A stretch of DNA of 9,121 bases, taken from Chryseobacterium gleum (GTDB lineage Bacteria; Bacteroidota; Bacteroidia; Flavobacteriales_D; Crocinitomicaceae). This document shows positions 6,227 through 9,121 of the stretch, piece after piece. The translations under genes and the position numbers were made by a program. Every line of letters starts with the position of its first letter. The first letter of the stretch is position 1. The stretch covers positions 1-9,121 of the forward strand of contig CAMCQL010000064.1 of assembly GCA_945877005.1 (NCBI GenBank). The letters are read 5' to 3'. The notes beneath the pieces are model-generated. The model had not been told where the DNA came from. It made no database searches and worked only from the letters and a program-made list of their open reading frames with translations.

Positions 6227-6766
6227 TTATCCTTGTTTTGCAAATTGTACGTTTGCAATTAATTTGATGTCTTCACTTAACACTAAATGACCAGCTTCTG
6301 TTACAACATTGAATGTTAAGCCATAATTTGTGCGGTTAATTTTACCAGTAATTTCAAATCCTGCCTTTACATTTCCGTATGGATCCGTTGCAACACCACC
6401 AAATTCAGCGGTTAATGTAATTGGGTGCGTTGTATCTTTAAGCGTTAATAATCCTTCAATCGTAACATTTTCCGCATCAACTTTAGTCCATTTTGTAGAT
6501 TCAAATTTCATTGTAGGATAGTTAGCGGCATCAAAGAAATCAGCTGATTTTAAATGTCCATCTCTATCTGCGTTGTTGGTAGAAATACTATCAATCGCCG
6601 CTTCAAATGTTACAGTTGCATCACTGAAATCATCATTTGCTTCGATGGATGCGTTGAATTGTGTGAATTGACCTGTAACTGTTGAAATTACTAAGTGTTT
6701 CACTTTGAATTGCACTTCTGAGTGAGTAGGGTCTATCGACCAAATTGTTTTTGTTGCTGTTTCCAT
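6227..6766 (-). CDS. yceI: YceI-family lipid-binding-like protein, no signal peptide
   Basis: A 179-residue single-domain protein of the YceI family, whose lipocalin-like barrel binds isoprenoid or other amphipathic molecules in characterised members. Seen: WSIDPTHSEVQFKVKHL near residues 9-25, STVTGQF just after, DGHLKSADFFDAANYPTMKFES in the middle, and alternating strand patterns to the end. The family motif HLKSxDFFD and the N-terminal DxxHSxVxFxVxH pattern are intact. Residues 1-8 (METATKTI) are polar, with no signal peptide, so it is predicted cytoplasmic, unlike E. coli YceI, which is periplasmic. It is monocistronic, with a terminator just downstream and a candidate promoter directly upstream. 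The physiological ligand is unknown. Confidence 0.93.
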   Translation of the reverse strand: METATKTIWSIDPTHSEVQFKVKHLVISTVTGQFTQFNASIEANDDFSDATVTFEAAIDSISTNNADRDGHLKSADFFDAANYPTMKFESTKWTKVDAENVTIEGLLTLKDTTHPITLTAEFGGVATDPYGNVKAGFEITGKINRTNYGLTFNVVTEAGHLVLSEDIKLIANVQFAKQG

Positions 6767-6783
6767 AGTTTAAATAGTTTGAA

Positions 6784-6791
6784 CAAATATA
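6784..6791 (-). promoter_or_regulatory. Candidate Bacteroidota -7 box for yceI
   Basis: On the minus strand this reads TATATTTG, an exact match to the TAnnTTTG -7 consensus of Bacteroidota housekeeping promoters. It lies 17 bp upstream of the yceI ATG, giving a leader of roughly 10 nt. No clear TTTG -33 element is seen at the expected distance. The rest of the 219-bp divergent gap (6767-6985) shows no gene, and for the plus-strand gene only a near-match, TATTTTG at 6966-6972. Confidence 0.45.
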
Positions 6792-6985
6792 GCTATTAAT
6801 TTACCTTGGTAATTATTTGAACGAATTAATTAACATAGTTTTTGATTTGCTTGAAATTTATTCAAAAGAAAATGTGACCATTTATTTCATTGTCACTATT
6901 AATTATTTTTTCATCTTTGTTTAAATTTTTGATTCAACGCTGAGTTAGGGGTTTTGCGACGGTCTTATTTTGATAAATACGCTTT

Positions 6986-8449
6986 ATGTTCATTTTATTT
7001 ACTCACTACTGGAAAGAACAATTAAGGACATTTTATTGGAAAAAATCTTGGTTGGTTTTACTATTTAGTACACTGATTAAACTCTATTTCGGGGCAAATT
7101 TTCTGATTGTTGGTTTTTTTTCTGATGTAATTATTAAGGAATTATTTCCAGCTCAATCATTGGTTGAAATGCATTTTCAATTTTTGTTTTACTATTGGTT
7201 GATTGACCTATTTTTCCGGTTTAAATTTCAAGAAGTTAAATTACTGCAGTCAAAACCTTATTTCACGCTTCCCATTTCAAGAAGTAAACTGGATAAATTT
7301 CCCTTGATTCAAAGTTTATTCAGCAATTATAATTGTATCTATTGTTTGCTATTGGTTCCTTTTTTCTTTCGATATGTCCTTCAAAATGAGTCCGTTGTTT
7401 TTTCAATTATGTGGTGGATTATTGTTTTAAGTGGGATGCTTTTCGTAAGTTTTTCGAGCCTTTACTTGCGACTGTTTTTTCAGAAAAAACCCTTATTTGG
7501 TTTGATTTTTTTGGTGGTTTTTCTTGCAGGTATTGCAATGGAGTTTAAGGGGTATTTCAGTATGTCATCATCACTTAATTTTATCGTTCAGTTATCAGAA
7601 AAGTATCTTTTCCCAGTCCTAATTTTCCCTCTTTTTTCTTTGTTAGCTTATTGGGTTGTTTTGCGTTTTATTAAAAAGTTGAAGTATTTCGAATTTGAAT
7701 CAGAAAAAATGAATTTAAAGGTAACGCGCTTTTCTTTTTTAGAACGATGGGGAGAATTGGGACAACACCTTCTTTTAGACATTAAATTTCTATACAGAAA
7801 CAAAAGAACGCGGGCTGCACTTGTTTCTTGTTTGATCTTTCCTGGCTGGTATTTTATGATGGTCACTCCTAAACTGGATTTAACATCATCGAAACATGTT
7901 TTTGCAGGGATCTTTACAATTGCGCAATTATGTATTTCCTACGGTCAATTCGTTTTTGCAGGTCATTCCACTTATTTTGATGGACTGATGACCCAACGTC
8001 TTTCGATGTACCAATTTATTAGAGCAAAGTATTTTTTATTCGTGATTTCAATGCTTTTAATTTATGGTGTTTTACTCTTTTTTTATTTTTTAAATCCCGT
8101 ACTTCCGTTGATCAATCTTTCTTTATTGGTTTTTTCTATCGGTACGATGCCCTATTTAGTGTTGATTGTTGCCTGCTACAGGGTTCAACGTTTTGAAATC
8201 ACTCAAAAATCAAGTTTTAACTATCAAGGATTTAGTTTTTTAAGCCTTGTTCCTGTTGCAGTGGTTTCAACCTTTGCGATTCTTGTATTCAATGCGTTTA
8301 GTTTGTTTGATGGTGTAAAGTATGCTTATTATACTTATTTTATTGTCGGTAGTGTGGGCATCGTAAGTTATAAATGGTGGTTGAAGTCCATTACGCGTAA
8401 ATTTGAAGAACAAAAATACAAACTCGCTAAAGGGTTTCGTGAAAAATAA
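6986..8449 (+). CDS. DUF5687-type multi-spanning membrane protein (ABC transporter permease partner)
   Basis: A 487-residue, strongly hydrophobic protein with about eleven likely membrane spans, for example near residues 23-45, 66-80, 116-131, 139-160, 170-186, 206-228, 304-326, 347-369, 376-398, 417-440 and 447-462. The basic loop KPYFTLPISRSK (90-101), preceded by FLFYYWLIDLFFRF, and the RNKRTR stretch (271-276) match the pattern I know for DUF5687, a Bacteroidota family usually encoded next to an ABC ATPase. It would lie in the inner membrane and form the transmembrane half of an exporter; the substrate is unknown. The next gene, an ABC ATPase, begins 6 bp after its stop, so the two form an operon. 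The start at ATG 6986 fits the family, whose conserved region begins within the first few residues. The family name rests on remembered motifs, not on a search. Confidence 0.8.
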   Translation: MFILFTHYWKEQLRTFYWKKSWLVLLFSTLIKLYFGANFLIVGFFSDVIIKELFPAQSLVEMHFQFLFYYWLIDLFFRFKFQEVKLLQSKPYFTLPISRSKLDKFPLIQSLFSNYNCIYCLLLVPFFFRYVLQNESVVFSIMWWIIVLSGMLFVSFSSLYLRLFFQKKPLFGLIFLVVFLAGIAMEFKGYFSMSSSLNFIVQLSEKYLFPVLIFPLFSLLAYWVVLRFIKKLKYFEFESEKMNLKVTRFSFLERWGELGQHLLLDIKFLYRNKRTRAALVSCLIFPGWYFMMVTPKLDLTSSKHVFAGIFTIAQLCISYGQFVFAGHSTYFDGLMTQRLSMYQFIRAKYFLFVISMLLIYGVLLFFYFLNPVLPLINLSLLVFSIGTMPYLVLIVACYRVQRFEITQKSSFNYQGFSFLSLVPVAVVSTFAILVFNAFSLFDGVKYAYYTYFIVGSVGIVSYKWWLKSITRKFEEQKYKLAKGFREK

Positions 8450-8455
8450 AAAAGC

Positions 8456-9121
8456 ATGTTACACATTCAAAATTTATCCAAAGTATACAAGGAGAAAACA
8501 GTATTGTCTATTGATTCGTTAGAGATTATTAAGGGTCAAACAATAGGTTTAGTCGGTAACAATGGGGCGGGTAAATCAACGTTGCTTCATTTAATTCTCG
8601 ACTTGATTGAGCCAACTACAGGTGAAGTCTTCTCCAAAGACCAGAATGTAGCGCAGACTGAGGAATGGAAAAATTATACAGGTTCTTATTTGAACGAAAG
8701 TTTTTTAATCCCGTATTTAACTGCCTACGAATATTTCGAGTTCATTGGACATCTTCATGGATTATCCAAAACAGAAGTAACTGATTTTTTACAAACCACC
8801 ATTGACTTTTTTAACGGAGAGGAATATAAAAAGACGTTAATTCGTGATCTTTCCGCTGGAAATAGAAATAAAGTTGGAATCATTGGTGCATTGATTGGCG
8901 CTCCTGAATTACTTTTATTGGATGAACCATTTTCGTTTTTAGATCCCACTTCTCAGTCTTGGCTAAAGAATAAGTTAAAGAAATTACGCGAAATTGGTGT
9001 AACACTGCTTATTTCTAGTCATGATTTGTCCCATATCACCGAAATTTCATCGCGTTTATTAGTGATTGAAAAAGGGATTATTATTAAAGATTTCGAAGCA
9101 ACTCCAGATACTTTAAAAGAA
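8456..9121 (+). CDS. ABC transporter ATP-binding protein (3' truncated)
   Basis: The gene runs 222 codons to the window edge with no stop, so the C-terminus is missing; most of a usual 220-250-residue ATPase is present. Motifs in order: Walker A GNNGAGKST at residues 34-42, a Q-loop-region stretch GSYLNESFLIPYLT at 76-89, signature LSAGN at 132-136, Walker B LLLLDEP at 152-158, D-loop FLDP at 161-164, and the switch histidine in SSHD. The signature reads LSAGN where LSGGQ is the textbook form; similar LSxGN variants are familiar in exporters of the drug/antibiotic-like ABC-2 group. It would bind the inner face of the membrane and power the preceding DUF5687-type protein, from which it is separated by only 6 bp. 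The substrate cannot be inferred. Confidence 0.95.
   Translation, partial: MLHIQNLSKVYKEKTVLSIDSLEIIKGQTIGLVGNNGAGKSTLLHLILDLIEPTTGEVFSKDQNVAQTEEWKNYTGSYLNESFLIPYLTAYEYFEFIGHLHGLSKTEVTDFLQTTIDFFNGEEYKKTLIRDLSAGNRNKVGIIGALIGAPELLLLDEPFSFLDPTSQSWLKNKLKKLREIGVTLLISSHDLSHITEISSRLLVIEKGIIIKDFEATPDTLKE

Noticed and set aside
6914..6985. A promoter for the DUF5687-type gene
   Set aside because: Only near-matches to TAnnTTTG are present (TATTTTG at 6966; an AT run ending TTTTTG at 6931), with no suitably placed -33 element.

Overview
The window looks like chromosomal DNA from an AT-rich member of the Bacteroidota, most likely the Flavobacteriales. Three things point there: a TonB-dependent-receptor/OMP_b-brl_3-type outer membrane protein, a DUF5687-type membrane protein paired with an ABC ATPase, and genes without clear Shine-Dalgarno sequences, with one TAnnTTTG-like -7 box. 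The genus cannot be fixed from the sequence alone.

Layout. Positions 1-4293 (+) hold a tight run of four co-directional genes: the 3' part of an outer membrane beta-barrel receptor, glutamate racemase (murI), a Maf-type nucleotide pyrophosphatase, and a radical SAM/SPASM protein. Gaps are 9, 3 and 36 bp, so this is probably one operon. Positions 4294-6167 carry a foreign-looking, very AT-rich segment with one large gene, a ~495-aa Fic-domain protein. Positions 6171-6766 (-) hold yceI with its own terminator. Positions 6986-9121 (+) hold a DUF5687-type permease followed 6 bp later by its ABC ATPase, which runs off the window.

The main result is the Fic segment. It is bounded by a 94-bp direct repeat (4201-4294 and 6074-6167, three mismatches; the inner 87 bp has one). 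The left copy is the real 3' end of the radical SAM gene, including its last two SPASM cysteines and its stop codon. The right copy is an orphan fragment that sits beside the yceI terminator, where the gene's original end probably lay. This is the footprint expected of a 1,873-bp unit that inserted at the 3' end of a gene and rebuilt that end, yet no recombinase is visible in it. Excision across the repeats would leave an intact radical SAM gene differing from the present one by at most a silent base.

Inside the unit, the Fic gene has a canonical HPFEDGNGRIHR catalytic motif and an N-terminal inhibitory-type SxxxE motif. Immediately after that motif comes a run of eight C, striking in such AT-rich DNA, where slippage would switch the full-length protein off. 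Upstream, three TTTACCCTT motifs are spaced 30 and 20 bp apart, as in an operator with all sites on one helix face. Downstream there is a cluster of imperfect inverted repeats. Together these suggest a compact, self-regulated, possibly phase-variable toxin or effector cassette that is mobile in trans or moved by recombination. The last sentence is inference; the repeats and motifs are read directly.
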